NCBI GenBank assembly: GCA_964568585.1 | Contig: CAZMQI010000003.1 | Location: forward strand, 1-64,000 | Length of the DNA stretch: 64,000 nt | Direction: 5' to 3' | Source of the DNA: RGZA01 sp964568585 | GTDB taxonomy: Bacteria > Pseudomonadota > Alphaproteobacteria > UBA9219 > RGZA01 | Shown: one piece after another, positions 32,379-41,270 of the stretch | Position numbering within the stretch: the first letter of the stretch is position 1 | Layout of the letters: the number at the start of each line of letters is the position of its first letter | Program-made: the position numbers and the translations under genes | Notes under the pieces: model-generated | The model's input: the letters and a program-made list of their open reading frames with translations, nothing else | Told to the model about the DNA's origin: nothing | Database searches by the model: none

Positions 32379-33137
32379 ATGGCAGATAAGCCCCCTAAAA
32401 AAACCGGATCAAAGAGCAAGGGCAGCCAAGGCAAGGGAAGCCTGGGCAAGCTCGGCACGAATTCCGGCCGCCAACTCACGGTGCGTGTGAAGAAGGCCAA
32501 GAAGATCAGCAAATCATCGGCGCAGTGGTTATCGCGCCAATTGAATGATCCTTATGTGCATGCAGCAAAGCGTGATGGGTATCGTTCTCGCGCAGCTTAT
32601 AAACTCATCCAGTTGGACGAAAAATTCTCGCTCATCAAACCCGGCATGCGTATCGTCGATTTGGGCGCTGCGCCAGGTGGATGGAGCCAAGTGTTATCAC
32701 AAATCGTTTTCAAGCAGAATAAGCCGGATAAGGTCAGCCAGATTATCGCACTCGACATTCTGCCGATGGAGCCATTGACGCATGTCACCGTATTCCATGC
32801 GGATTTCACGGCAGATGAAGCGCCAAAGCAAATCCGCGATGCATTGAATGGCAAAGCCGATTTGGTATTAAGCGATATGGCTGCGCCCACCACGGGGCAT
32901 AATGCGACCGACCATTTACGTATCATTGGTCTAGCTGAACTCGCTTATGATTTTGCGCGTTCCATCCTTGCGCCAAAAGGCGCGTTTGTGTGCAAGCTGT
33001 TTCAAGGCGGCGCGGATAAGGATTTATTGGCCGTGTTAAAAAAAGAATTCGTATCCGTGAAACACGCAAAACCAGCAGCATCACGCAGCGACAGCGCGGA
33101 AACATATGTTGTAGCGCAAGGGTTTAGAGGCCCATAA
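32379..33137 (+). CDS. rlmE: 23S rRNA 2'-O-ribose U2552 methyltransferase
   Basis: RlmE/FtsJ methylates U2552 of 23S rRNA late in 50S assembly. The start MADKPPKKTGSKSKG at 32379 fits alphaproteobacterial RlmE, which has a lysine-rich extension; an in-frame ATG five codons earlier is possible. Family features are WLSRQLNDPYVHAAKRDGYRSRAAYKL (catalytic Lys region), IVDLGAAPGGWSQVL (SAM motif I), LVLSDMAAPTTGHNATDH and GAFVCKLFQGG (catalytic Lys), then DSAETYVVAQGF with the catalytic Glu. Length and order match the family. It is separate from guaB by 209 bases with a repeat element. Confidence 0.93.
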   Translation: MADKPPKKTGSKSKGSQGKGSLGKLGTNSGRQLTVRVKKAKKISKSSAQWLSRQLNDPYVHAAKRDGYRSRAAYKLIQLDEKFSLIKPGMRIVDLGAAPGGWSQVLSQIVFKQNKPDKVSQIIALDILPMEPLTHVTVFHADFTADEAPKQIRDALNGKADLVLSDMAAPTTGHNATDHLRIIGLAELAYDFARSILAPKGAFVCKLFQGGADKDLLAVLKKEFVSVKHAKPAASRSDSAETYVVAQGFRGP

Positions 33138-33142
33138 ACCCA

Positions 33143-33246
33143 CCGCGGCGTTGGCTTTTTGCCGCTTTCCTACGCTTCCGGTACGCGCGTACAAATGTAT
33201 GCTTACGTTCCGGTTCTCGAAAATCATCAAAAATCCTTAGCCACAG
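33143..33246. repeat. Palindromic intergenic repeat, copy 1 (upstream of guaB)
   Basis: About 104 bases that match copy 2 at 34842-34944 in the same orientation. Shared blocks are GCGGCGTTGGCTTTTTGCCG, CGCTTCCGGT, AAATGTA, TCCGGTTCTC and AAAAATCCTTAGCC. A GTACGCGCGTAC palindrome is near its middle. It looks like a REP- or MITE-type element. Confidence 0.75.
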
Positions 33247-33346
33247 GGGGTTTATGATGAGTTTCAAATACTTGGTTTCAGCCTGCTTTTTCGCTTTTAC
33301 TTTCGTTTAAACTCGCTATATTCGCCGAGGATATGGAGATATTTAA

Positions 33347-34831
33347 ATGACTGCTGTATCCAATTCCCCCCAATTCCGTGAAGCCCTAACCTTCGATGAC
33401 GTGTTGCTTGTGCCAAAAGCCTCGCAAGTGCTTCCGGCTGAAGTGAACATTTCAACAAGGCTTACCCGCACCATCACCCTTGGCATCCCGCTGCTGTCTG
33501 CTGCGATGGACACTGTTTCGGAACATGCTATGGCCATTGCACTGGCGCAGGCTGGTGGTATGGGCGTTATTCACCGTAACCTTTCGATGAACGATCAGGC
33601 GGAAGAAGTTCGCCGCGTTAAACGCTTTGAATCGGGCATGGTCGTTAACCCCATCACCATCACTCCTGATGCGACATTGGCCGATGCATTGGCCATCATG
33701 GCGCGCGAACGCATCTCCGGTATTCCTGTTGTTGAACAGCCATCCGGCAAACTGGTTGGCATTTTAACGCACCGCGATGTGCGTTTTGCAAACCAGCCAA
33801 CCCAGCCCGTGCGTGAATTGATGACCCATAAAAATCTGGTCACTGTCCGTGAAGGTGTTGAACAAGCCGAAGCCAAGAAATTATTGCACCAACACCGCAT
33901 CGAAAAATTGCTGGTGGTGGATGAAGCCTATCGTTGCATCGGTTTGGTGACGGTGAAGGATATCGAAAAATCAACCGCACATCCCCATGCATGCAAGGAT
34001 GAAAAAGGTCGCCTTCGTGTTGCTGCCGCTGTTGGCACTGGCGATAACGGTTTTAGTAGAGCAAAAGCACTGATTGAAGCAGGCGTAGACGTGGTGGTGA
34101 TTGATACCGCGCATGGTCATAGCTTCAAGGTCATTGAACAAGTGAAAGCCGTACGTGCGCTTGATAACAAAACACAAATCGTTGCTGGCAATGTTGCAAC
34201 GGGTGATGCAGCAGACGCATTGATTGCAGCTGGCGCAGATGGCATCAAAGTGGGTATTGGCCCAGGTTCGATTTGTACAACGCGCATGGTAGCTGGTGTT
34301 GGCGTTCCGCAACTCACCGCAATCATGGATGTATCGGCAGCAGCACGTAAACATAATGTGCCGGTGATTGCCGATGGCGGCATTAAATATTCCGGCGATT
34401 TTGCCAAGGCGATTGCCGCTGGCGCAGAAAGCGCGATGCTTGGTTCATTGCTGGCTGGCAGTGACGAAGCACCGGGTGAAGTTATTTTATTTCAAGGCCG
34501 TTCCTATAAAACCTATCGCGGTATGGGTTCATTGGGCGCGATGGCCGGTGGTTCAGCTGACCGTTATTTCCAAGGCGGCGTTACCGAAACTCAAAAACTG
34601 GTTCCTGAAGGCGTTGAAGGCCGTGTGCCGCATAAAGGCCCTGTATCGAATATCATCCATCAATTGATGGGCGGGCTTCGTGCATCGATGGGCTATACTG
34701 GCGCAAATGACATTAAGGCATTCCAAAAGAATGCAGAATTTGTACGCATCACCGGCGCAGGGCTTCATGAAAGCCATGTGCATGATATTCAGGTAACGGC
34801 AGAAGCGCCCAATTACCGCCGCGATATGTAA
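33347..34831 (+). CDS. guaB: Inosine-5'-monophosphate dehydrogenase
   Basis: Catalyses NAD-dependent oxidation of IMP to XMP, the committed step of GMP synthesis. The protein is 494 residues, as usual. N-terminal EALTFDDVLLVPKASQVLP, two CBS domains (about 95-205), catalytic cysteine C310 in GPGSICTTRMV, the GGIKYSGD segment with GSLLAGSDEAPGE, and flap YRGMGSLGAM are present. GGAG lies eight bases upstream of the ATG. Copies of a palindromic repeat stand just before and after the gene. Confidence 0.97.
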   Translation: MTAVSNSPQFREALTFDDVLLVPKASQVLPAEVNISTRLTRTITLGIPLLSAAMDTVSEHAMAIALAQAGGMGVIHRNLSMNDQAEEVRRVKRFESGMVVNPITITPDATLADALAIMARERISGIPVVEQPSGKLVGILTHRDVRFANQPTQPVRELMTHKNLVTVREGVEQAEAKKLLHQHRIEKLLVVDEAYRCIGLVTVKDIEKSTAHPHACKDEKGRLRVAAAVGTGDNGFSRAKALIEAGVDVVVIDTAHGHSFKVIEQVKAVRALDNKTQIVAGNVATGDAADALIAAGADGIKVGIGPGSICTTRMVAGVGVPQLTAIMDVSAAARKHNVPVIADGGIKYSGDFAKAIAAGAESAMLGSLLAGSDEAPGEVILFQGRSYKTYRGMGSLGAMAGGSADRYFQGGVTETQKLVPEGVEGRVPHKGPVSNIIHQLMGGLRASMGYTGANDIKAFQKNAEFVRITGAGLHESHVHDIQVTAEAPNYRRDM

Positions 34832-34841
34832 TAATCTCTAA

Positions 34842-34944
34842 CTGCGGCGTTGGCTTTTTGCCGTTTTCTGCGCTTCCGGTGCTCACGTACTTAAATGTAC
34901 GCTGCGCTCCGGTTCTCAAAAACAACAAAAATCCTTAGCCGCAG
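34842..34944. repeat. Palindromic intergenic repeat, copy 2 (downstream of guaB)
   Basis: Begins CTGCGGCGTTGGCTTTTTG and ends CAAAAATCCTTAGCCGCAG, so the ends are imperfect inverted repeats (CTGCGGC...GCCGCAG). The centre holds GTACTTAAATGTAC, a near-palindrome. It begins 10 bases after the guaB stop and may also end its transcript. Confidence 0.75.
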
Positions 34945-34977
34945 CGAGATTCTAAATAGAATTTTGAAGGAAGAATT

Positions 34978-36291
34978 ATGAAAGACGGCGCCCAACTCCA
35001 AGCCATCATGGATGTGCTTTTGGAAATAAACGAAGCTGCCCAACCAGCAGATGCAGTGATTGCCAAGTATTTTCGTGGCCATCGCTACATTGGCTCGAAG
35101 GATCGTGCGGCGATTTCCGGCGCGCTGTATTATATTTTGCGCCATATGTACCGTTTGAACTGGTGGGTGGACGAACTGGCGGGCACCAAATTATCTGCCG
35201 AAGAGCGCATCCGCCTGACTATCATTCTGTTTTTATCGCTGCTCAAGAAATATCCGGCTGATGCGATAACTGCCGTTTTTTCTGGCGGGAAATATGCCCC
35301 TGCCGCATTGGAAGATGATGAAGTCGCATTTTTAAAGAAGCTGGAAGGCCGTACGCTTATTCATCCCAATATGAATGACAGCATCCGTCTGGAATGCCCG
35401 CCTTGGGCGTATAGCCTTATGAAGCCGTTTTATGGCGAAACGCTCGATAGCGAAATGCGCGCCATGCAGGAAGCGGCAAGCCTTGATATCCGCATCAATC
35501 CATTGAAAACAACCCGCGATGATATTCTAGAAGAATTGGAAAAAGCGGAAATAAAAGGCAAAGCAACGCCGTTCTCCCCCTATGGTATCCGTATTGATGG
35601 CCGCCCGCCGCTATCGCAAATGGCAATGTTCAAGGATGGCCGTATCGAAGTGCAGGATGAAGGTTCACAAATTCTATCCCTGATGCTGGATGCAAAAAGC
35701 GGCATGAGCGTCGTAGATTTTTGTGCAGGTGCAGGCGGTAAAACATTGGCGATTGCAGCAGGTATGAATAATAAAGGCCGCGTCGTGGCATGCGATGTGG
35801 CTGGTGGGCGTTTGGAAAAAGCCAAATTACGTTTCCGCCGTGCCGGATTGCATAATATCGAAACTCATGAATTGAAGAACGAGAACGACCAATGGGTCAA
35901 ACATAACGCCGGAAAATATGACCGCGTCATCATCGATGCGCCATGCAGCGGTACCGGCACATGGCGCCGCAACCCCGATGCGCGCTGGAAACAACTAGGC
36001 CCAAGCCTTGATGAATTATTGGGTATGCAGACACGGATTTTAAATTCAGCATCACGACTTGTGAAAGCGGGTGGACGCATGGTTTACGCGACCTGTTCGA
36101 TGTTGCAGGAGGAAAACCAAAGCCAAATCACAGCATTCCTTGAAAAGAATCCATCATTCAAACTGGTGCCATTGGATGCTGCTATGCCCGCACAGCTGAA
36201 GAAACTGGCGAAAGGCGAGATGCTAGTACTCACGCCATCCCGACATAAAACCGACGGGTTTTTTGCCGTAGTTTTGGAAAAAATCCAATAA
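34978..36291 (+). CDS. 16S rRNA (cytosine-C5) methyltransferase, RsmB/Sun-like
   Basis: Protein of 437 residues of the NOL1/NOP2/Sun family. The N-terminal 150 residues form a NusB-like helical RNA-binding domain. The methyltransferase part has VQDEGSQILSLMLD, VVDFCAGAGGKTLAIAA (SAM motif I), IIDAPCSGTGTWRRNPDARWK with the first conserved cysteine, and MVYATCSMLQEENQ with the catalytic TC pair. AAGGAAG precedes the ATG by five bases. It resembles RsmB (m5C967), but RsmF or another target cannot be excluded. Start and length fit the family. Confidence 0.9.
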   Translation: MKDGAQLQAIMDVLLEINEAAQPADAVIAKYFRGHRYIGSKDRAAISGALYYILRHMYRLNWWVDELAGTKLSAEERIRLTIILFLSLLKKYPADAITAVFSGGKYAPAALEDDEVAFLKKLEGRTLIHPNMNDSIRLECPPWAYSLMKPFYGETLDSEMRAMQEAASLDIRINPLKTTRDDILEELEKAEIKGKATPFSPYGIRIDGRPPLSQMAMFKDGRIEVQDEGSQILSLMLDAKSGMSVVDFCAGAGGKTLAIAAGMNNKGRVVACDVAGGRLEKAKLRFRRAGLHNIETHELKNENDQWVKHNAGKYDRVIIDAPCSGTGTWRRNPDARWKQLGPSLDELLGMQTRILNSASRLVKAGGRMVYATCSMLQEENQSQITAFLEKNPSFKLVPLDAAMPAQLKKLAKGEMLVLTPSRHKTDGFFAVVLEKIQ

Positions 36292-36383
36292 AATCCAATA
36301 AATAGACCGAAAGTAATTAAGCGATATGGCTTGGGGTGTTTGGCAAATAATATCCGTGCAGAACATTTTTTAAGAGATATTGT

Positions 36384-37229
36384 ATGACGACTATTCACCC
36401 ACTGCATGCGCTTGCGCGCCTCAAATTAAAGTTAGCCAACCTTTTTGGTGATAATCTTGCCGCATATTCCTTGGGCTATGCAAATTTACATCCTGAATCG
36501 GATACCTATTTAGATGCCACAGCGAAGGCATGGGAAAATATCAATCAAATCGTATCAAAAGACGGGAGCACCGGCTTTCTTCCAAGTCAGGTAATCGCAC
36601 TGACAAATCCTAAACCGTCAGTTATGCAGCTGGCTTTGTTGTTGGATGATAAATCAAGTCCGTCCGGATATTCTGTCCGTTTAATTGAACACGATTTTGA
36701 ATCAGCCGCAGAAGACCTTGTGATGATGGATGTTGAATTAATCGATGAATCAAGCTCTGTTGTTCTTGCTGCAGATAATCGCTCTGAAACTTTTGACTTG
36801 AGATGGCTCAATCAAGAACAAAGCGTGCCGCGCATCATGCAGCGGGCATATGATGCTACGGAAGAATATAAATTCCAAAACATAAGCGATGTTGCGAACT
36901 GTTTTGGTCGCTATGGTTTTGATATCAGTGATATTGGGATGGTAGCGCAAGCACCGTTTAGCCCAACTGAACATAGTTTGCTTTTAATGGCTATTCCTGA
37001 CCAAAAGTATCCAGAGACATTTATTATCTATGCTCCGTATGATGCGGTACTGCAGGAACTATCTACGCATGCCGTTGAAATGGTAGAGCTGCCCGCAGAA
37101 CAAGAAGCATCGGCCAATGCCGGATATCGATTGGCTGCTAGCCGCCATTTTTTAGGCGAGAGGTTGCTAAAGGCATTAAGGCCAGATGTCAGCCTTCAGG
37201 CACCCAGATTTCCCGATAATGTTTTCTAA
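36384..37229 (+). CDS. Hypothetical protein, 281 aa
   Basis: Not recognised. The protein is cytoplasmic by composition, with no signal peptide or membrane helix. It starts MTTIHPLHALARLKLKLANLFG and has mixed alpha/beta character (SVRLIEHDFESAAEDLVMMDVELIDE; SLLLMAIPDQKYPETFIIYAPYD). No cysteine cluster, P-loop or catalytic motif is seen. It follows the RsmB-like gene by 92 bases and ends before a strong shared terminator, with the next gene on the opposite strand. Confidence 0.6.
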   Translation: MTTIHPLHALARLKLKLANLFGDNLAAYSLGYANLHPESDTYLDATAKAWENINQIVSKDGSTGFLPSQVIALTNPKPSVMQLALLLDDKSSPSGYSVRLIEHDFESAAEDLVMMDVELIDESSSVVLAADNRSETFDLRWLNQEQSVPRIMQRAYDATEEYKFQNISDVANCFGRYGFDISDIGMVAQAPFSPTEHSLLLMAIPDQKYPETFIIYAPYDAVLQELSTHAVEMVELPAEQEASANAGYRLAASRHFLGERLLKALRPDVSLQAPRFPDNVF

Positions 37230-37267
37230 CGCGATTAAGCTGTCATAATGGGCGCGCGCAACAAAAA

Positions 37268-37295
37268 ACACCCCTGAGGTTATCAGGGGTGTTTT
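37268..37295. terminator. Bidirectional intrinsic terminator
   Basis: ACACCCCTGA and TCAGGGGTGT form a perfect 10-pair stem with a five-base loop. There is an A-run before it and TTTT after it. It serves the convergent genes ending at 37229 and 37315. Confidence 0.88.
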
Positions 37296-37314
37296 GCAAT
37301 TCTAGATATACAGA

Positions 37315-37533
37315 CTATTTGTGCTTGTCGGCAACTTCTGCACATTCCTTGGATAATTCAGCGTGATGTTTTTGAAGGCATGCATCAATTTCATGATCAC
37401 CCTTGACATCTTTGCAGTTCTTTTCGATTTCGGCTTTGCAATGGCTCCAGTCAACGGCTTTATGTTCATTTGCAAAAGCAGGTACGGCAAGCATCGCAAC
37501 AGCAACTAAAGCCAACATCATCATCTTGTTCAT
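37315..37533 (-). CDS. Small periplasmic Cys-rich protein (GLG1-like repeat)
   Basis: Precursor of 72 residues from the ATG at 37533, with GGAG nine bases upstream. The signal peptide is MNKMMMLALVAVAMLAVPAFA. The mature 51 residues are charged and helical with four cysteines in a C-x7-C-x(10)-C-x(10)-C pattern (SHCKAEIEKNC, DACLQKHHAELSKEC), as in the cysteine-rich GLG1 repeat family. Two disulfides are likely. Function is unknown. Confidence 0.7.
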   Translation of the reverse strand: MNKMMMLALVAVAMLAVPAFANEHKAVDWSHCKAEIEKNCKDVKGDHEIDACLQKHHAELSKECAEVADKHK

Positions 37534-37621
37534 TTTTAAAATCTCCATTGTCAAAGGTATGCCACGGAATATGGCAATCCGACCTTAAAATCCGATAATT
37601 AAACAAAAGTTAAACCGCTTC

Positions 37622-38740
37622 CTACGCCGCTAACGCATCTTCTGCAGTTTGATAATTCTTGTTCAGGGCTTCTGCCACTTCCTTATGGGTAATCTTGCCC
37701 TTGGAAACGTTCAGACCCTTACGGAATCCTACATTTTCCAACAACGCCTTCTTATAACCCTTATCGGCTAATGCCAGAACATATGGCAGCGTTGCATTGT
37801 TCAATGCAAAGGTCGATGTGCGCGCAACCGCGCCAGGCATATTGGCAACACAATAATGAATGACGCCATCAATGGTATAGATGGGGTCGGCATGAGTTGT
37901 TGCTTTTGATGTTTCAAAGCAACCGCCTTGGTCGATGGAAACGTCAACCAACACGCTGCCTTTCTTCATATTGCCAATCATATCGCGGGTGATAAGACGC
38001 GGCGCCGCTGCGCCAGGAACTAATACCGCGCCAATCACGAGGTCTGCTTCCAATGCATAACGTTCAATAGCATGGTCGGTTGCATATACGGTGCTGATGG
38101 ATGCGCCAAAGAACATATCCAGCTCCTTCATGCGTTCGTTGGATTTTTCAATCACAGTCACATGCGCGCCCATACCAATCGCAACCTTGGCCGCATTGGT
38201 TCCAACGACACCGCCGCCCAATACCACAACGTTACCAGCATTCACGCCCGGTACGCCGGACAGCAATACACCACGGCCACCATAGGTTTTTTCAAGGTAA
38301 TGCGCGCCTGCCTGAATGCTCATACGGCCAGCAACTTCCGACATAGGTGCTAAGAGGGGTAAGCGACCTCGCTCGTCAGTCACGGTTTCATAAGCAATGG
38401 CAATCGCACCCGATTGCATCAGCAACTCGGTCTGTGTTGGATCGGGTGCCAAGTGCAAATAGGTGAACAGGATTTGCCCTTCGCGCAGCATCTTGCATTC
38501 TGCTGGCTGTGGTTCCTTCACCTTCACGATCATATCGGCGCGTTTGAAGATTTCGGCGGCTGTCGCCACCATCTCCGCGCCTGCTTTTTGGTATTCAGTG
38601 TTATCAAGCCCGATGGACGTACCGGCATCCTGCTGCACCATCACCTTATGGCCATGCTTGCATAGTTCACGTACCGCAGCAGGGGTAAGGCCAACACGGT
38701 ATTCATGGTTCTTGATCTCTTTTGGAACGCCAATAAGCAT
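37622..38740 (-). CDS. ald: Alanine dehydrogenase
   Basis: Catalyses reversible oxidative deamination of L-alanine to pyruvate with NAD. The protein is 372 residues. MLIGVPKEIKNHEYRVGLTP, VKVKEPQ (substrate-binding Lys region), LFTYLHLAPD (catalytic His), LLSGVPGVNAGNVVVLGGGVVGTNAAKVA (NAD-binding Rossmann motif) and DVSIDQGGCFETS are diagnostic. AGGAG lies upstream of the ATG. It follows the ferritin-like gene on the same strand after only 15 bases. Confidence 0.96.
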   Translation of the reverse strand: MLIGVPKEIKNHEYRVGLTPAAVRELCKHGHKVMVQQDAGTSIGLDNTEYQKAGAEMVATAAEIFKRADMIVKVKEPQPAECKMLREGQILFTYLHLAPDPTQTELLMQSGAIAIAYETVTDERGRLPLLAPMSEVAGRMSIQAGAHYLEKTYGGRGVLLSGVPGVNAGNVVVLGGGVVGTNAAKVAIGMGAHVTVIEKSNERMKELDMFFGASISTVYATDHAIERYALEADLVIGAVLVPGAAAPRLITRDMIGNMKKGSVLVDVSIDQGGCFETSKATTHADPIYTIDGVIHYCVANMPGAVARTSTFALNNATLPYVLALADKGYKKALLENVGFRKGLNVSKGKITHKEVAEALNKNYQTAEDALAA

Positions 38741-38755
38741 GGTCAGTCTCTCCTA

Positions 38756-39649
38756 TTACTTCTTTTGTTTTTGAGGGATGAAGTTCAGAACGAACTTAAT
38801 CATGGTTGGCATAAGGGTAGGGCGGATTAACCGTGCATCAAACGGCGCCATGCGCTTATCATTTTCTGATAGGCACAATTCCAGAAATTCGCGCACATTG
38901 AAATCTGCGGCAAAGTTTTGCCCGCCTGCGGCCACGAAATTATCCCCACTTGAATTTGAATTGCCGCTTGCGGCATCGCCGGCAATATCCAAACGGCCAA
39001 AGGCATTCAGCAATAATGCGCCGATGCAGCGGATGCGGAAGATAACTTTATCAAGCATATTCGTCTTGTTTGCAGATTGCCATGCCACCCAGTTCACGAA
39101 GAACAGGATATGGCGGCCTTCTTCACGGATAACGGGCTCGAACGTATCGACCAAAGCTGGCGGGAAAAATCCGGAACGCTTCGCCAGTTCAAATAGACCA
39201 AATGCAAAAAAACTGTCGAAGCATTCACCGTAACCCGTACGCAAAAACGCCCATTCGGGGTCCTTATCTGCCTGATACACAGGCTCGGGTTTTAATTTAA
39301 TACCATAGGCATTGATCATGTGTTCTAACACATGTTTATGCCGTGCTTCTTCGAATGCATTCAGCGCAACGGCTTCCTTTAGCAAGGTATCATTGAGTGT
39401 ATCAGCAAGGCGCTGTACGCGGATGGAGGCATAGCCTTCGGTCTGTACCGCGACATCCCAAAAGGGCAGGGAAGTGATGCGTTGTAACGCATCAGGTTCC
39501 AACTGCGGCCATTCGATGACGGCAGGCTTATACGCATCAAAGGTATCAAGCAGCATATGGCAGAATGCATGCTTGTGTTCGGGAGAACCGATTTTTAATG
39601 GGGGCAGTGATGCAGGAATGTCAGAAGCTGAATACGCGGCATGGGTCAT
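38756..39649 (-). CDS. Ferritin-like diiron domain protein
   Basis: Protein of 297 residues with a four-helix ferritin-like core. Metal-ligand candidates are E of NAFEEARHKHVLEHM (ExxRH-type), E of ECFDSFFAFGLFELAK and E/H of REEGRHILFFVNWVAW. The second EExRH repeat is typical of diiron carboxylate proteins. The C-terminal 80 residues, with a Gly/Asn/Ser patch, are variable. There is no signal peptide. It may store or use iron or oxygen; the true activity is not known. It precedes ald in the same direction, with AAGG eight bases before the ATG. Confidence 0.65.
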   Translation of the reverse strand: MTHAAYSASDIPASLPPLKIGSPEHKHAFCHMLLDTFDAYKPAVIEWPQLEPDALQRITSLPFWDVAVQTEGYASIRVQRLADTLNDTLLKEAVALNAFEEARHKHVLEHMINAYGIKLKPEPVYQADKDPEWAFLRTGYGECFDSFFAFGLFELAKRSGFFPPALVDTFEPVIREEGRHILFFVNWVAWQSANKTNMLDKVIFRIRCIGALLLNAFGRLDIAGDAASGNSNSSGDNFVAAGGQNFAADFNVREFLELCLSENDKRMAPFDARLIRPTLMPTMIKFVLNFIPQKQKK

Positions 39650-39784
39650 ATCAAAAACCTTGGGTAAAACCTCGTCAGTATGTGTGGGCGAATTAAGGCC
39701 AATTCGCTTTTAATTGCAATGATTAATGCATAAAGTTAATTGGGGGGCTTGCTAATTAACGGTTTGATTGCCACATAATAATGC

Positions 39785-40252
39785 ATGACAACACGCCTAT
39801 CCATATTCAGCAGCCCGCTATTACTGGGCTTTGACCAGTTCGAACGTACCCTTGAACGGTGTACCAAGGGCAGTGATAGCTATCCGCCATATAACATCGA
39901 GCAGACGGGTGACAATACCTTGCGTATCACCTTGGCGGTTGCCGGATTTACGATGGATGATTTATCGGTGCATACCGAAGACAGCCAGTTGGTTATTCGT
40001 GGTAGAGCACGAGAAGAATGCAGCCAAGAACAGCAACGTATTTTCCTGCACAAGGGAATCGCCGCACGGCAGTTCCAGCGAATCTTCGTGCTGGCTGAAG
40101 GCATCGAAATCGGCTCCGCTTATTTGGACAACGGGCTTTTAAATATCGATTTGCGCCGTCCGGTGGTTGAACCAAAAATCCAATCCATTCCTATCACCAA
40201 GGGAAAAGTGCCACAAAACAACAGCATTTCAATCAAATCAGAACGCGATTAG
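39785..40252 (+). CDS. Small heat-shock protein Hsp20/IbpA
   Basis: Protein of 155 residues with an alpha-crystallin domain at about 35-125. The N-terminus LSIFSSPLLLGFDQFERTLE resembles IbpA-type proteins. NTLRITLAVAGFTMDDLSVHTEDSQLVIRGRA and the edge strand AYLDNGLLNIDLRRP are typical, and the IQSIPI tail is an I-x-I motif that docks between oligomer subunits. It acts as an ATP-independent holdase. The next gene downstream is the DUF1150 gene, an arrangement common in alphaproteobacteria. Confidence 0.92.
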   Translation: MTTRLSIFSSPLLLGFDQFERTLERCTKGSDSYPPYNIEQTGDNTLRITLAVAGFTMDDLSVHTEDSQLVIRGRAREECSQEQQRIFLHKGIAARQFQRIFVLAEGIEIGSAYLDNGLLNIDLRRPVVEPKIQSIPITKGKVPQNNSISIKSERD

Positions 40253-40386
40253 CCATTCTGGTTTCCACATCGATGGGTGTGTGGCTGCGTCATAATTAAT
40301 CATCTGTTAAGAATACTGAAATCGGCTTTAATCATTCATTATCTTCTGTGGGCTTACACTGAACCTTCCACACAATGAGGGTGTTC

Positions 40387-40620
40387 ATGAGCCGTGATTT
40401 GCCAAACAAGAACAACGAATTGAAGAAGACCATTTCAACCCAAGACTTCAACAGTTTTGGTCTTGAAGATATGGCTTATGTCAAAACCGTTAGTGTTGAA
40501 GGGCAGAAATTACACGCGGTACATGCAGCGGATGGTACGCCGCTTACGGTCATCAATACACGCGATTTGGCATTCGCAACCGTGCGTCAGCACGAGATGG
40601 AACCGCTTAGCGTCCACTAA
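40387..40620 (+). CDS. DUF1150-family protein
   Basis: Protein of 77 residues from the ATG at 40387, with GAGGG six bases upstream; the in-frame ATG at 40375 has none. The central GLEDMAYVKTVSVEGQ and the tail VINTRDLAFATVRQHEMEPLSVH are typical of DUF1150. These small proteins usually follow Hsp20 in alphaproteobacteria. Function is unknown. Confidence 0.85.
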   Translation: MSRDLPNKNNELKKTISTQDFNSFGLEDMAYVKTVSVEGQKLHAVHAADGTPLTVINTRDLAFATVRQHEMEPLSVH

Positions 40621-40640
40621 GTCAGTTCACTAAATCCCAA

Positions 40641-41270
40641 CTATTGATTCGTCACTAGCGCAGCGCCTGGCACGTTGTAGTGGAAATTTGGCGCCGTTAA
40701 ACATGTGCCAAGGTCAATTTTGAAACGTTTTGCCAGCTTCATATTTTCTTTCAGGCTCATTTCAGTCCAATAGACGCCGCCATTCATATCCACCGCGACC
40801 GCGATGAACGGAATGCTGTTCACTTCGCGCTTTAAAAAATCTGTGATGAAGGTTTCACGGTCAAAGCGGATGTAAGTCTTGGTTGTGTTATAGGGCTTAT
40901 ACATGCTGGAGCGTTCAAAAATACCATTTTCGTGGCTAAGGCATATGTAGCCCGCAGCACCTGCATTGACCAGCTCGTAAAAGTTAGATTTGCGCTCCCA
41001 GCTCGGCATCTCAATCGCCAGATAGGTGATGGCGGCGATGATTGCAATCCACACCAACGGTTTTTTTGCGTATGTCAGGCCGATGCGTTTGCTGTTCTCA
41101 ATCAGCTTGTCTTTGTTGATGTCGAACTTTGGTAATTCACTTAAAAGTGGCTTCTTGGGTGCAACAGGTTTACTCGCGGGTTTTTTCTGCACGGGCTTTT
41201 TGGAACCTATTTTTTGTGCATCAGGTTTTTTTTCACCTGAAGGTGGCTGATTAGTTGGCGGCTTCCACAT
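40641..41270 (-). CDS. Single-pass membrane protein with basic proline-rich N-terminus
   Basis: Protein of 209 residues from the ATG at 41270, which overlaps the end of ptsN by 20 bases and has AAGG eight bases upstream. The cytoplasmic N-terminal ~75 residues are Lys/Pro-rich (KKPVQKKPASKPVAPKKP). One transmembrane helix (PLVWIAIIAAITYLAIEM) is followed by a globular periplasmic domain with AGAAGYICLSHENG, KTYIRFDRETFITDFL and GVYWTEMSLKENMKLAKRF. No family is recognised. The overlap implies co-expression with ptsN at the end of the operon. Confidence 0.65.
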   Translation of the reverse strand: MWKPPTNQPPSGEKKPDAQKIGSKKPVQKKPASKPVAPKKPLLSELPKFDINKDKLIENSKRIGLTYAKKPLVWIAIIAAITYLAIEMPSWERKSNFYELVNAGAAGYICLSHENGIFERSSMYKPYNTTKTYIRFDRETFITDFLKREVNSIPFIAVAVDMNGGVYWTEMSLKENMKLAKRFKIDLGTCLTAPNFHYNVPGAALVTNQ

